The notes: generated by a model not told the origin, from the sequence alone. 64,000 nt of DNA from UBA1181 sp045639525 (GCA_045639525.1 JAZUDI010000046.1:10526-74525); one strand, 5' to 3'. Counted from the stretch's first letter, positions 33,400-42,932 are shown. Numbers and translations: made by a program.

Positions 33400-33990
33400 A
33401 TGGTAATCGAAGACAGAAAATTTGTGGCCGTCTCTTATGACCTTTATGTAGAGGGCGAGGACGGAAAACCAGAGTTGTGGGAGAGCGCGCCAGCGGCTGC
33501 TCCGTTGAAATTCACATGCGGATTGGGCATGATGTTGGAGAAGTTCGAAGACAACTTGAGAGGTTTGAAGTTGGGCGATTCGTTTGACTTCACAATTCCT
33601 TGCGCGGAGGCCTATGGCGACTATGTGGAGGCGTTGGTGTTGGATCTCGACCGTGAAATCTTCATGACAGACGGAGAGTTCGACCATGAACATGTCCAAG
33701 AGGGAAAGATCGTGGAGATGATCAATGCCGACGGACAACGTGTGAACGGTATTGTCTTGGAGATCGGCAAGAGCAAGGTGAAGGTCGATTTCAACCACCC
33801 TTTGGCAGGCGAGAACTTGAACTTCAAGGGAAAAGTGTTGGAGTTGCGTGACGCGACGGAAGAGGAGATCGCTGTTGTGTTGAACCCTCATCGTTGTGGT
33901 GGTGGCTGCGGTAGTTGCGGCGGCTGTGGTGGCGGTAGTTGCGGTGAAGGCGACTGCGGTGGTTGCGGAGATGGTAAATGTTGTCATTAA
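33400..33990 (+). CDS. slyD: SlyD-type FKBP peptidyl-prolyl isomerase with Cys/His-rich metal-binding tail
   Basis: A 196-residue cytoplasmic protein. The FKBP halves (residues 1-70 and 120-155, GDSFDFTIPCAEAYGDY and NHPLAGENLNFKGKVLEL) flank an insert-in-flap chaperone domain. The tail from about residue 165 is glycine-rich with nine cysteines and two histidines, as in nickel-binding SlyD. It is 9 bases upstream of aroC, so the two are probably co-transcribed. Confidence 0.93.
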   Translation: MVIEDRKFVAVSYDLYVEGEDGKPELWESAPAAAPLKFTCGLGMMLEKFEDNLRGLKLGDSFDFTIPCAEAYGDYVEALVLDLDREIFMTDGEFDHEHVQEGKIVEMINADGQRVNGIVLEIGKSKVKVDFNHPLAGENLNFKGKVLELRDATEEEIAVVLNPHRCGGGCGSCGGCGGGSCGEGDCGGCGDGKCCH

Positions 33991-33999
33991 TCGATTTGT

Positions 34000-35085
34000 A
34001 TGAATACAATTGGAGAGGTATTGAGATTAACCACGTTCGGTGAGTCGCATGGCGTGGCGATCGGTGGTGTCTTGGATGGGTTCCCTGCGGGAATCACAAT
34101 CGATCTCGACTTTATTCAAGGCGAGTTGAACAGACGCCGTCCAGGCCAGTCCGCTTTGACGACCGCTCGTGCGGAGGGAGATAGGGTGGAGATCCTTTCG
34201 GGTGTCTTTGAGGGAAAATCCACGGGTACACCCATCGCTTTTGAGGTGAGAAACGAGAATCAACGCTCGGGCGACTACTCCACATTGAAGGATTTGTATC
34301 GTCCCTCCCATGCGGATTATACCTATACGGAGAAATATGGCATCCGAGATTATACGGGTGGCGGTAGGGCATCTGCCCGCACCACGATCGCCCAAGTGGC
34401 GGGTGGCGCCTTCGCGAAGTTGTTGCTCCGCGAGTTGGGTGTGAAGGTCTATGCCTACACTTCACAGGTGGGAAGCATCGTCTTGGACAAGACTTACCAG
34501 GAGTTGGATCTTACTAAAATCGAGTCGAACCCAGTCCGTTGCCCGGACGAGGCGATGGCGCAGGTGATGGCGGAGGAGATTTTGAAAACAAAAGAGGCGG
34601 GCGATACCATTGGCGGTGTCATCTCTGGCGTGATCAAGGGTTGCCCCGTTGGTTTGGGAGAGCCTCAGTTCGACAAGTTGCATGCCAAGTTGGCTTATGC
34701 GATGATGTCCATCAATGCGGTAAAGGGATTCGAGTATGGAAGTGGTTTTGCGGGTGTCGCGAAGCATGGCTCCGAAGCGAACGATATATTTGTGAGAAAG
34801 GCGGATGGAAGTGTGGGTACCCGTACCAACCATTCGGGCGGTATCCAAGGCGGCATCAGCAATGGTGAGGATATCTACTTTAGGGTGGCCTTTAAGCCAG
34901 TTCCGACATTGTTGAAGGATCAAGAGTCTGTCGATGTCAACGGCAATCCTGTGACCTATAGGGCAAAAGGAAGGCACGACGCGTGCGTATTGCCTCGGGC
35001 CGTGCCTATCGTGGATTCTATGGCGGCGCTTGTCATTGCCGACGCCTATTTGCAGAGCAAAGGAAGCGGACGCTTTTTGAAATAA
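34000..35085 (+). CDS. aroC: Chorismate synthase
   Basis: A 361-residue FMN-dependent enzyme for the last shikimate step, 5-enolpyruvylshikimate-3-phosphate to chorismate. Family motifs are FGESHGVAIGGVLDG (residues 12-26), RRRPGQS, GGGRASARTT and HDACVLPRAVPIVD near the C-terminus. Length is standard. It follows slyD; no other aro gene is present. Confidence 0.97.
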   Translation: MNTIGEVLRLTTFGESHGVAIGGVLDGFPAGITIDLDFIQGELNRRRPGQSALTTARAEGDRVEILSGVFEGKSTGTPIAFEVRNENQRSGDYSTLKDLYRPSHADYTYTEKYGIRDYTGGGRASARTTIAQVAGGAFAKLLLRELGVKVYAYTSQVGSIVLDKTYQELDLTKIESNPVRCPDEAMAQVMAEEILKTKEAGDTIGGVISGVIKGCPVGLGEPQFDKLHAKLAYAMMSINAVKGFEYGSGFAGVAKHGSEANDIFVRKADGSVGTRTNHSGGIQGGISNGEDIYFRVAFKPVPTLLKDQESVDVNGNPVTYRAKGRHDACVLPRAVPIVDSMAALVIADAYLQSKGSGRFLK

Positions 35086-35094
35086 TAGAGAAAA

Positions 35095-35343
35095 TTAGAG
35101 GAACATCTTTAATGCCTGGGCCAATTGGTCCGGGCAAGAGGTGCCTCTTCCTCCGCAATCGATACCTGAAAGTTTCGCGATAGCATCTTCTACCTTCATT
35201 CCTTGTGCCAAAGCGGCTACGCCTTGGGTGTTGCCTTGGCAACCTCCTAAGAATTGCACGCTCTTCACGATGCCATCTTCAACGCTGACGTTGATCATTT
35301 TTGAGCATGTGCCATAACATTGGTATGTCTTTTTCTGTTCCAT
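35095..35343 (-). CDS. TSCPD domain protein (TIGR03905 family)
   Basis: An 82-residue protein made of one TSCPD domain, with the name-giving TSCPD motif near residue 68 and further cysteines (CYGTCSK, GGCQGN, IDCGGRGTSC). The domain also ends some ribonucleotide reductases and is thought to bind metal or nucleic acid. It converges with aroC 9 bases away. Function unknown. Confidence 0.88.
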   Translation of the reverse strand: MEQKKTYQCYGTCSKMINVSVEDGIVKSVQFLGGCQGNTQGVAALAQGMKVEDAIAKLSGIDCGGRGTSCPDQLAQALKMFL

Positions 35344-35520
35344 AGTGATAATCTATTGTGTTAATAATTGGGCGACTTGTTTTCGCCGCTGCCGCAAAGA
35401 TAGTTTTTTTATCCATACTCCCTTATTTTTTCTTCCGATCAGATGTTTGAAATCTTAAAAAAGTGTAACTTTGTCATAAGTGTATTAACTTAAGGTTGAG
35501 ATATCACCAGTACAACATCC

Positions 35521-38500
35521 ATGGGCAAGGAGAATAAAAAATCTATGTTCGATACAATCAAGGGAATGGTCTGCCGATCTCTTCAGACAAAGGAGCGTCG
35601 TGGATTGGTCTCCGCTATGGTGGTCGCGTTGCTCTGTTTCTCCATGGGATTGTTGACGCAACACTTCTATTATGTTGACGCCTTGAAGCCGTTGGATGTG
35701 GCTGCTTTCCAAAAAAAACTTGGAGAAAAGGAGGCGTTCTCCGCCAAATGGATGAAGTATATTCGAGACAACCTCGCTTCGAATGATTTGTCGGCGGTTC
35801 GGAAGAATCGTCTATTGTATGATCAGTCTAGGGAGAACGAAATCGCCTTCCATGTCTATAAGGGAGACTCCTTGCTCTATTGGAGTAGCGATATGTTTGG
35901 TGTCCAAAACAGCATCAATTTCGATCTGGAGAAGAGCGCTTTCCTGCGTGTGGACAACGCCTATTTGGTGGCAGTCCAATCATTTTATCGTGAGTACAGG
36001 TGTGTGGCGCTGATTAAAATAAAGGAGATTTACGGAAAGAATCAGGATAGTAAATGGAACCTTTTCGCCAAGTCTTTTGGCATACCTGGTAACGTCTCCA
36101 TCTCGGAGGTGCATCTGGATTCCTTCTCTCCGATATTTTCCAGTTCGGGCAATTATCTCTTTTCCATTCAACAGCAGCCGCTTCGGGATGGTAGTTCTAT
36201 CATCTTTGTCATCTGCGTCTTGTTTTGGCTCATGGGAGTTGCATTCCTCTTCGTGTTTGCGGACAGGATGCTGCGGTGGAGTGAATTGTATGATACGAAG
36301 AAACGGTTCTATGTTTGGTTGGGGATTCTGCTCTTCTTCCCCGCTTTGTTAGCGTCGTTCCTGATTTTCCGTTATCCGACGATTCTTTTCTACCGTGTCT
36401 GGAATCCTTTGTCCTACTCCTCCATTTTTGCGCCGACGGCCGAACACCTTTTCGTCTATGCTGTCTTTTTCACAGGTTTCTTGACGGTGATAAGGCGTAA
36501 TTTGTCGCTCTCTTTGCGGATCTATTCCATGACGAAGGCACGCACCTTCTTCATGGTTTTATTCTTGAAGTTTTTCGTGTTCGCCGCCTTTGTGGTTCTC
36601 TACCGATATTTGATCAGTTTGGTTTATGACTCCAATGTGAATGTGGCGGTATCCTCCATCCAAGAGGTGAACCAGATGACTGTCTGCGCCGTTTTGCTGA
36701 TGATGCTGTGGGCCTATTTGCTCTATGGATGCGCCAGCAAATTCATGTTGATGTATGTCTCTAAGGAGAACCTTGTGGCGATTGTTTGGTCGCATGTGAT
36801 ATTGACCGTCGTCTCGGGCGCGGTCTTCGCCTACTTCGGCACCTATGTTGATGTTGTACTGTTGATTCTCTTCTCCCTGATCTTCCTTTTTGAGGAGTTG
36901 GATTTGGTCTATTTACGAATGAACCGTTTTGTCCGAACTGTGATCACGTCGTTTGTCCTGATCAATATGATTGTGATATTCACCTATTGGCACAGTGAGC
37001 GGAAAAGCGTTGTCAATTATGCGGAAAAGGCGAGGGAAGTGGCCGAAAATAATAGTGTGAGGGAGGATCCGATCGCCCAGATTGTGCTGACCGATTATGA
37101 GGGACGCATCGCATCCGACACTACTTTAAAGCGGTTGGTGGTCAGCAATGCGGCGAAACGGGACTCTTTGGTGACGGTTCATTTGAGCAACTCCTATCTC
37201 CGTATGTTCAAGGACTTCTACAATATTCGCATTCAAATCAGCGATGTTGATGATCCGAAGTTCCATATTTGGCGGACCGGTTTGGGGTCCTTCCAGTATG
37301 ATTCGCTGTCGGTGGTGGCCTCCTCGTTTAGTCGATTGGGAGAGAACTCTTATTTCTACGCTTGTAAGGACGAAGCCTTTTCTGTCACCTTCTTGGGTGC
37401 GTTCCCTTACGGAGATAAACTGCTCTATGTGAAGTTCTATCCGAAGTTGTCGCGGGAGATACATGGATTCTCCTCTTTCCAACGGAAGGATAATATTGGA
37501 GAGGAGTGTTCCATTGCCAAGTATTGCGGTGGCGCTTTGTGCTATTCGGATGGTATATTCCGTTACCCGGCTAACTCCAACTGGTTGCCTGTCCCGTTGG
37601 TCTCGGAAGAGGAGGACCCGGGCTTCACCATGGATGGGAATGGATATAAACACTATGTCTATTATTTGAAGGAGAATGATGTCTATGCGGTGACCAGTGT
37701 GCCGGAGAGGCAGAGTTACATCTATGTGATATTTGTGACATTCATGTTCTCCATCTACCTCTTCATCACGGTATGTTACTTTTTGTACATTAATGTGAAG
37801 CGGGCTAAAACGGATGGACGCCGCTCTTTTGTCGCGACATTGCAGACCATTTTCGTCATTCCGATGGTGGCCTCATTCTTTATCCTTTCGGCCGTCACCT
37901 TCCCGTTCTTCTCAGATCAGTACGAACAGACGCACCATTCCGAAATGAAGGATAAGTCTTATGTGGCGCAACATAGGTTGCAGGATATATTGGGATATGC
38001 CACTACCTTGACCAAACACCAAAAGACGTTGGATGAGTTTGTCCGAAATGTTTCGGATTATTACCAAATGGATGTCTCTCTCTATGACGAGGAGGGTAGG
38101 CTCTTCTCCAGTTCACGCCCGGTGCTCTCCTCTCCGGAGTTTTTGGGGTTGAATCTGATGAATCCTTTGATGAAGTTCTGCGATTACCAAGACCTGTATG
38201 TCTTGGAGAAGTTGGGCAAGATGGAGTGTTATTCCAATTATGTGTCGGTCTTTAACAACCGTAACGAATGTGTGGGCTATCTGAAGTTAACCTCCATTTG
38301 GGGATATTATCATGTGAAGACGCAACTCTTCAATATCATGGTGGTGATTTTGGATATCTACCTCTTTGTCATGGTCTTCTCCATTATTGTGATCTGGATG
38401 CTCAACAAACGAACCGCCAAACCGCTCTCCCTTTTAACGCAGCGATTCGCAGAGGTGAGTTTGACTGGCGAGAACTCCGCCATCGATTACCATTCGAAGG

Positions 38501-39270
38501 ATGAGTTGGGCGACTTGGTGCAGCAGTACAACAAGATGGTGGTCCAGTTGGAGGAGAGCGCGAAGAAATTGGTGAAGTCCGAGCGAGATTTCGCTTGGCG
38601 CGACATGGCCCGAAGAATCGCCCACGAGGTGAAGAATCCGCTGACGCCTATGAAACTATGTGTCCAGCAGTGCCAACGGAAGAAGGCGAACGGATCCGCT
38701 GATTTCGATGCCTATTTTGATAAGACGTGCAATGTTTTGATTGAACAGATCGACACGTTGGCGGAGATCGCCACCTCCTTCTCTTCGTTCGCCAAGGCGA
38801 CGCAGTCGAAGTTGGAGCGAGTGGATATTTTAAAGAATTTGGAGCAAGCGGTCTCCTTGTTTGAAAACAACGAGGATGGGGTGGTATTCACGTTAGATAC
38901 CAATGGCTACGAATCTGCCTATGTGATGATAGACGACAAGCAGTCCATGCAGATGTTCTCTAACCTTTTCAGTAATGCCATACAGGCTATTCCGGAAGAG
39001 ACTTTTGGCGAGGTGAATGTGGTGCTTGACAAGCAAAAGGGCGATGTCGTCATCTCAATCCATGACAACGGATCAGGAGTCGCGGAGGAGGCTCGTGAAA
39101 AGATGTTCATTCCTAATTTCACTACCAAGACCAGTGGCATGGGACTGGGAATGGCCATTGTGAAGAGTGTGATCGACGCGGCGGGTGGTGATATAAATTT
39201 TGAGACGGAATTGAATGTGGGCACAACATTTTATGTCAAAATTCCGTTATGTGAAGAGAGTGTAAATTGA
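35521..39270 (+). CDS. Large membrane sensor histidine kinase (NtrY-like C-terminal half)
   Basis: A 1249-residue inner-membrane kinase. One helix (about residues 30-50) precedes an extracytoplasmic domain (55-220), then a cluster of about seven helices (225-500), a second extracytoplasmic region (505-735), two helices, a third one, and a last helix at 937-962. A HAMP region (963-1015), HisKA with phospho-acceptor His1035 (RRIAHEVKNPLTPMKL) and an HATPase domain (N-box NLFSNAIQAI near 1146, HDNGSG near 1181, GMGLGMAIV near 1206) follow. HEVKNPLTP is typical of NtrY-type kinases. No response regulator lies nearby. Confidence 0.9.
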   Translation: MGKENKKSMFDTIKGMVCRSLQTKERRGLVSAMVVALLCFSMGLLTQHFYYVDALKPLDVAAFQKKLGEKEAFSAKWMKYIRDNLASNDLSAVRKNRLLYDQSRENEIAFHVYKGDSLLYWSSDMFGVQNSINFDLEKSAFLRVDNAYLVAVQSFYREYRCVALIKIKEIYGKNQDSKWNLFAKSFGIPGNVSISEVHLDSFSPIFSSSGNYLFSIQQQPLRDGSSIIFVICVLFWLMGVAFLFVFADRMLRWSELYDTKKRFYVWLGILLFFPALLASFLIFRYPTILFYRVWNPLSYSSIFAPTAEHLFVYAVFFTGFLTVIRRNLSLSLRIYSMTKARTFFMVLFLKFFVFAAFVVLYRYLISLVYDSNVNVAVSSIQEVNQMTVCAVLLMMLWAYLLYGCASKFMLMYVSKENLVAIVWSHVILTVVSGAVFAYFGTYVDVVLLILFSLIFLFEELDLVYLRMNRFVRTVITSFVLINMIVIFTYWHSERKSVVNYAEKAREVAENNSVREDPIAQIVLTDYEGRIASDTTLKRLVVSNAAKRDSLVTVHLSNSYLRMFKDFYNIRIQISDVDDPKFHIWRTGLGSFQYDSLSVVASSFSRLGENSYFYACKDEAFSVTFLGAFPYGDKLLYVKFYPKLSREIHGFSSFQRKDNIGEECSIAKYCGGALCYSDGIFRYPANSNWLPVPLVSEEEDPGFTMDGNGYKHYVYYLKENDVYAVTSVPERQSYIYVIFVTFMFSIYLFITVCYFLYINVKRAKTDGRRSFVATLQTIFVIPMVASFFILSAVTFPFFSDQYEQTHHSEMKDKSYVAQHRLQDILGYATTLTKHQKTLDEFVRNVSDYYQMDVSLYDEEGRLFSSSRPVLSSPEFLGLNLMNPLMKFCDYQDLYVLEKLGKMECYSNYVSVFNNRNECVGYLKLTSIWGYYHVKTQLFNIMVVILDIYLFVMVFSIIVIWMLNKRTAKPLSLLTQRFAEVSLTGENSAIDYHSKDELGDLVQQYNKMVVQLEESAKKLVKSERDFAWRDMARRIAHEVKNPLTPMKLCVQQCQRKKANGSADFDAYFDKTCNVLIEQIDTLAEIATSFSSFAKATQSKLERVDILKNLEQAVSLFENNEDGVVFTLDTNGYESAYVMIDDKQSMQMFSNLFSNAIQAIPEETFGEVNVVLDKQKGDVVISIHDNGSGVAEEAREKMFIPNFTTKTSGMGLGMAIVKSVIDAAGGDINFETELNVGTTFYVKIPLCEESVN

Positions 39271-39278
39271 ATTTTAAC

Positions 39279-39286
39279 TATCTTTG
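39279..39286 (+). promoter_or_regulatory. Possible -7 element for porQ-cmk-ispH
   Basis: TATCTTTG (TAnnTTTG) lies 92 bases before the porQ ATG, just after the kinase stop; no -33 TTTG at the right distance. A GGGGG/CCCCC hairpin (39356-39371) lies 6 bases before the ATG and could hinder ribosome access. Confidence 0.4.
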
Positions 39287-39377
39287 AAACCGAAAGAGCG
39301 TGAGGTGTCGGGATTGTATTTCCTCCTTCGCTTGGTTTTGATGGAAATAAATTGCGGGGGTGATTGCCCCCTTCCGT

Positions 39378-40436
39378 ATGATAAAAAAGGATTTGACAAC
39401 AATTGTGATGAGGCTCGTGATGGGGTTCTCGTTCTTGTGCGCCTCCTTGGTGGTTAACGCCGAGGCAGGAAAGGGTGTATATCGTTTCTTGAATTTCCCT
39501 TATGATGCGAAATTGACTGGATTGGGCGGCGAGAATGTCTCTTTGCAGGCCTCCGATGTCAACATGGCTTACGTCAATCCTGCGCTGTTGTCCCAAGATG
39601 TGCATAACAAGATCTCCGCATCGTTCGTGAACTATTTGGATGATGCCAAGGCAGGTGCGCTCTCTTACTCCTACGCGATGGATACCTTCAACTATTTTGG
39701 CGCGAGCTTCGTCTATATGGGCTTCGGCAAGTTTGAGGGGTATGATGAGTTGGGTAATCCGACCAGCGATTTCAAAGTGGGAGATTTTTGCCTTAATCTC
39801 TCGTATGCCCGTTATTTGGGCCATGGCATGAAGTTGGGACTCTCGATGAAGCCTATCTACTCCCACATCGAGGATTACGCGAGTTTCGGCTTGGGCTTTG
39901 ATGTCGGTTTCAACTATTACAATCCTGAGAAAAAATTCTCTGTAGGTATCGCGGCCCGCAATTTCGGTGTCCAGTGTAAAAAATATTACGATTCCGACCG
40001 TAGAGAGGAGATGCCTCTGAACGTCCAGTTGGGATTCACGCAAGGGTTCCAGCATGCGCCGTTGCGTATTTCGGTTACCTATGACCGCTTGAACGACTGG
40101 AACTTGGATTACTACCGTGATTTGGAGGTGAAGCAAATTATCGGCGAGGAGCCGAAAACGAATGAAATCAAGGGCGTGGATATGTTTTTCCGACATCTTA
40201 TTTTCGGTGTGGAGGTCAACATTGGCAAGGTGTTCTATGTTGAGGCGGCCTACAACCACAGAAGGAAACGTGAGTTTGAGTTGACGGATGCCCGATCCAT
40301 TAATGGATTTTCGTTTGGCGCGGGCGTGAAGGTTTTCGCTTTCAGTTTGGATGCGGCCTTCTCCCAATACGCTCCAGCGGCCAATAATTTCACATTGACA
40401 TTGTCTGCGGACATTGAAAAATTTAAGAAGAAATGA
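39378..40436 (+). CDS. porQ: Type IX secretion system protein PorQ
   Basis: A 352-residue outer-membrane barrel-like protein with a signal peptide (residues 1-28). The PorQ/PorV-type N-terminus is clear (YRFLNFPYDAKLTGLGGENV, DVNMAYVNPALLS). PorQ is part of the attachment complex that processes T9SS cargo; its gene regularly precedes cmk in Bacteroidota, as here, and the stop overlaps the cmk ATG (ATGA). The ATG at 39378 is chosen over a GTG at 39360. Cargo proteins with sorting domains lie at 11351 and 42933. Confidence 0.88.
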   Translation: MIKKDLTTIVMRLVMGFSFLCASLVVNAEAGKGVYRFLNFPYDAKLTGLGGENVSLQASDVNMAYVNPALLSQDVHNKISASFVNYLDDAKAGALSYSYAMDTFNYFGASFVYMGFGKFEGYDELGNPTSDFKVGDFCLNLSYARYLGHGMKLGLSMKPIYSHIEDYASFGLGFDVGFNYYNPEKKFSVGIAARNFGVQCKKYYDSDRREEMPLNVQLGFTQGFQHAPLRISVTYDRLNDWNLDYYRDLEVKQIIGEEPKTNEIKGVDMFFRHLIFGVEVNIGKVFYVEAAYNHRRKREFELTDARSINGFSFGAGVKVFAFSLDAAFSQYAPAANNFTLTLSADIEKFKKK

Positions 40437-41119
40437 AAAGGATAATTGTAGCGATAGATGGTTTCTCATCTTGCGGAAAGAGTACGATGGCCAAGGACTT
40501 GGCAAAGAGTGTTGGGTATGCCTATGTGGATAGCGGTGCGATGTATCGTTCCGTGACACTCTACTGTCAACGCAATGGTTTGATTACGGATGGCGTGGTG
40601 GATGAGGCTGCTCTTCAAGCGTGTATCGATGATATCCGCATTGAGTTTAAATTCAACGAGGAGAAACAACGCAATGAGACCTATCTGAATGGTGATAATG
40701 TTGAGGATGAGATCCGCACTTTGGCGGTATCCAATCAGGTGAGCATTGTCAGTTCGATTGGTTTTGTACGTCGTGCCATGGTCGCTATCCAACAGTCGTA
40801 TAGCAAGGATAGGGGGATTGTCATGGACGGACGTGATATCGGTACGGTTGTATTCCCTGACGCCGAGTTGAAGATCTTTTTGACCGCCTCTCCTGAAATC
40901 CGCGCGCAGCGTCGTTATGACGAGTTGAAGGCGAAGGGAATGGAGGAGCCTTTCGAGGATATTTTGGAAAATGTGAAGCAACGTGATTATCTCGATCAGA
41001 CCCGTGCGGAGAGCCCTTTGCGTAAGGCGGAGGATGCCGTGGAGTTGGATAACGGCGAGATGACGATTGCGGAGCAACGCGAGTGGTTGCTCAATATTTT
41101 TGCGGAGAGAACCAAATGA
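40433..41119 (+). CDS. cmk: Cytidylate kinase
   Basis: A 228-residue kinase that phosphorylates CMP and dCMP. P-loop GFSSCGKSTMAKDLA (residues 10-24), substrate region YVDSGAMYRSVTLYC and the MDGRDIGTVVFPDAELKIFL motif are present. It overlaps porQ and ispH by 4 bases on each side (ATGA), so three genes are translated in series. Confidence 0.96.
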   Translation: MKRIIVAIDGFSSCGKSTMAKDLAKSVGYAYVDSGAMYRSVTLYCQRNGLITDGVVDEAALQACIDDIRIEFKFNEEKQRNETYLNGDNVEDEIRTLAVSNQVSIVSSIGFVRRAMVAIQQSYSKDRGIVMDGRDIGTVVFPDAELKIFLTASPEIRAQRRYDELKAKGMEEPFEDILENVKQRDYLDQTRAESPLRKAEDAVELDNGEMTIAEQREWLLNIFAERTK

Positions 41120-41994
41120 TTATTGAGATAGACGATAATTCAGGATTTTGCAATGGGGTGGTGACCGCCATTAAGAAGGCGGAGGAGGAACTCTCCCGCA
41201 CCTCTCGGCTCTATTGCTTGGGTGATATTGTCCACAATAGCATGGAGGTGGAGCGTCTCTCCACCAAGGGACTTATCTCCATTGATCGGGAGACCTATTT
41301 TGGCCTTCGCAATCAGAAGGTGCTTTTCCGCGCACATGGCGAACCCCCTGTGACATACGAATACGCGAAGGCGAACCATTTGGAGATCATCGACGCCACT
41401 TGCCCGGTGGTCTTGAATTTGCAGAAGAAGATCAAGCAGGCGTATGAATCTTCCGATCCGAAAGATACACAGATTGTAATTTACGGCAAGAACGGCCATG
41501 CCGAGGTGAATGGCCTGGTGGGCCAGACCGAAGGTTCCGCTGTGGTGGTGGAGGGGCTTCCCGACATCGATAAGATTGATTTCTCCAAGAACATCAGAAT
41601 GTTCTCGCAGACGACTAAGTCGATAGATGGTTTCAATAAGATGGTGGAGGCGATTTCCCAACGGGTTCAGGCGGGTTGCTCTTTCGAGCACAACGATACG
41701 ATCTGTCGTCAAGTGGCCAATAGAATACCGAAGATTGTCGATTTTGTCTCCCGGCATGAATTGGTGCTTTTCGTGAGTGGAAAGAAGAGTTCCAATGGTA
41801 AGGTGCTGTTCGATGAGTGCAAGAAGGTGAATCCGAATATCTATATGGTGAGCGATTTGGAAGATGTCGATTATACGATTTTCAAGAATGTGAAGTCGGT
41901 TGGCATCTGTGGCGCCACCTCCACGCCGAAGTGGTTGATGGAGGCGTTGAAGAGAAAGATAGAGCAATACAGCGACTATTACGACGCGATGTAA
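41116..41994 (+). CDS. ispH: 4-hydroxy-3-methylbut-2-enyl diphosphate reductase (IspH)
   Basis: A 292-residue 4Fe-4S enzyme, last step of the non-mevalonate isoprenoid pathway. The cluster cysteines are Cys12 (GFCNGV), the one in DATCPVV and the one in GICGATSTP; the HGEPP motif is also present. The ATG at 41116 overlaps the cmk stop; an in-frame Met further upstream lies inside cmk. Confidence 0.96.
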   Translation: MIIEIDDNSGFCNGVVTAIKKAEEELSRTSRLYCLGDIVHNSMEVERLSTKGLISIDRETYFGLRNQKVLFRAHGEPPVTYEYAKANHLEIIDATCPVVLNLQKKIKQAYESSDPKDTQIVIYGKNGHAEVNGLVGQTEGSAVVVEGLPDIDKIDFSKNIRMFSQTTKSIDGFNKMVEAISQRVQAGCSFEHNDTICRQVANRIPKIVDFVSRHELVLFVSGKKSSNGKVLFDECKKVNPNIYMVSDLEDVDYTIFKNVKSVGICGATSTPKWLMEALKRKIEQYSDYYDAM

Positions 41995-42016
41995 CTTAAA
42001 GTTTAATTTAGGTGCG

Positions 42017-42694
42017 ATGAAAAATAAGTTGTTATACATATCGTTGGCGGCGAATCTCCTTTTGTCGGTTCTGCTCGTGGTGGTATGGATGGGACGATCC
42101 TCCTCCGATAAGTCTGCAAGCCTCTCCAACAAGGATGTCGCCTATAACGTGAAGGTGAACGACGGCGATGTGGTGGTGATGGGTTCCGACCGTATGGCCG
42201 ATTGCAAGTGGTCCTTTTTCCTGGCGGATGATCGGGTGAAGAATTTGGCGGTCAACCGCAATACGATTGCCGACGATTTGAAGCGGATGGATATGAATTT
42301 CAACGGGGTTGCTCCACAGAAATTTTTCCTGATGTATGGCGAGCAGGAGTTGGTGGACGATGAACCTGTCGGAACGATAGCCGCCAATTACGGCAAGTTG
42401 TTGGATGAGTTGAAGCGTCGTTTCCCCGCTACGGAAGTGGTGGTGATCTCCACGCTTCCCATTTCCCGCTTCCACGATCCCGCTTATAGTCAAAAGATGG
42501 CTACCAACATCAAGACATTGAATGCTTTGGTGAAGTCGATGGCCTATAAAAACGATTATCCCTTCTTGGATCTTTTCGACGAGTTCTCGGATGAGGGGAA
42601 CTTGGCGCTCGATTTAGGTGGCGCTGACGGATTCTACCTTACCAAGACGGGTTATATTGTCCTCAAATCAAGAATGAAGGATTTTCTGAACTAA
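42017..42694 (+). CDS. SGNH/GDSL-hydrolase-fold protein with substituted catalytic residues
   Basis: A 225-residue protein with one N-terminal membrane anchor (residues 5-26), the rest outside the cytoplasm. The order of blocks follows SGNH hydrolases: VVVMGSDRM in place of the GDS block, FFLMYGEQEL in place of the GxND block, VVVISTLPISR and DGFYLTKTGYIVL in place of DGxHLxxxGY. All visible catalytic positions are changed (Ser to Asp, Asn to Gln, His to Tyr), so it is probably a non-enzymatic carbohydrate- or lipid-binding relative. It lies between ispH and the giant T9SS protein and is closed by a terminator. Confidence 0.6.
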   Translation: MKNKLLYISLAANLLLSVLLVVVWMGRSSSDKSASLSNKDVAYNVKVNDGDVVVMGSDRMADCKWSFFLADDRVKNLAVNRNTIADDLKRMDMNFNGVAPQKFFLMYGEQELVDDEPVGTIAANYGKLLDELKRRFPATEVVVISTLPISRFHDPAYSQKMATNIKTLNALVKSMAYKNDYPFLDLFDEFSDEGNLALDLGGADGFYLTKTGYIVLKSRMKDFLN

Positions 42695-42716
42695 GGTTTA
42701 TCCGAAAATTATCTAT

Positions 42717-42749
42717 AAGGTCGCTCCTAATTTTGGGGCGACCTTTTTT
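42717..42749 (+). terminator. Rho-independent terminator after the SGNH-like gene
   Basis: AAGGTCGC / GCGACCTT 8-bp stem, extended by TCC/GGG, followed by TTTTTT and a second T run. It closes the porQ-cmk-ispH-SGNH unit before the giant gene. Confidence 0.85.
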
Positions 42750-42932
42750 GCTTTTTTTTCTTTTAAAATTGATTTCTATTGCCTATTTTTGTTGTTTGAA
42801 TGTGTAGAGTGACTTCGAATGCCTAAAAACACGCACAGAATTTGCCTACATTGGGGGTGTTACTCTATTGGTTTGCCTAGAGAGAATGGTATGCCAGTAT
42901 ATGTTGTTTGTTGATTAGAATAGTAAAATTAT

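Noticed and set aside
39231..40559. Long minus-strand open frame (442 codons) opposite porQ and part of cmk
   Set aside because: It overlaps porQ and the start of cmk almost wholly, has low-complexity His/Arg/Ile-rich composition typical of an antisense frame and no recognisable domain.
41140..42132. Minus-strand open frame (330 codons) opposite ispH
   Set aside because: ispH is certain from its cysteines and HGEPP motif; the opposite frame is compositional shadow.
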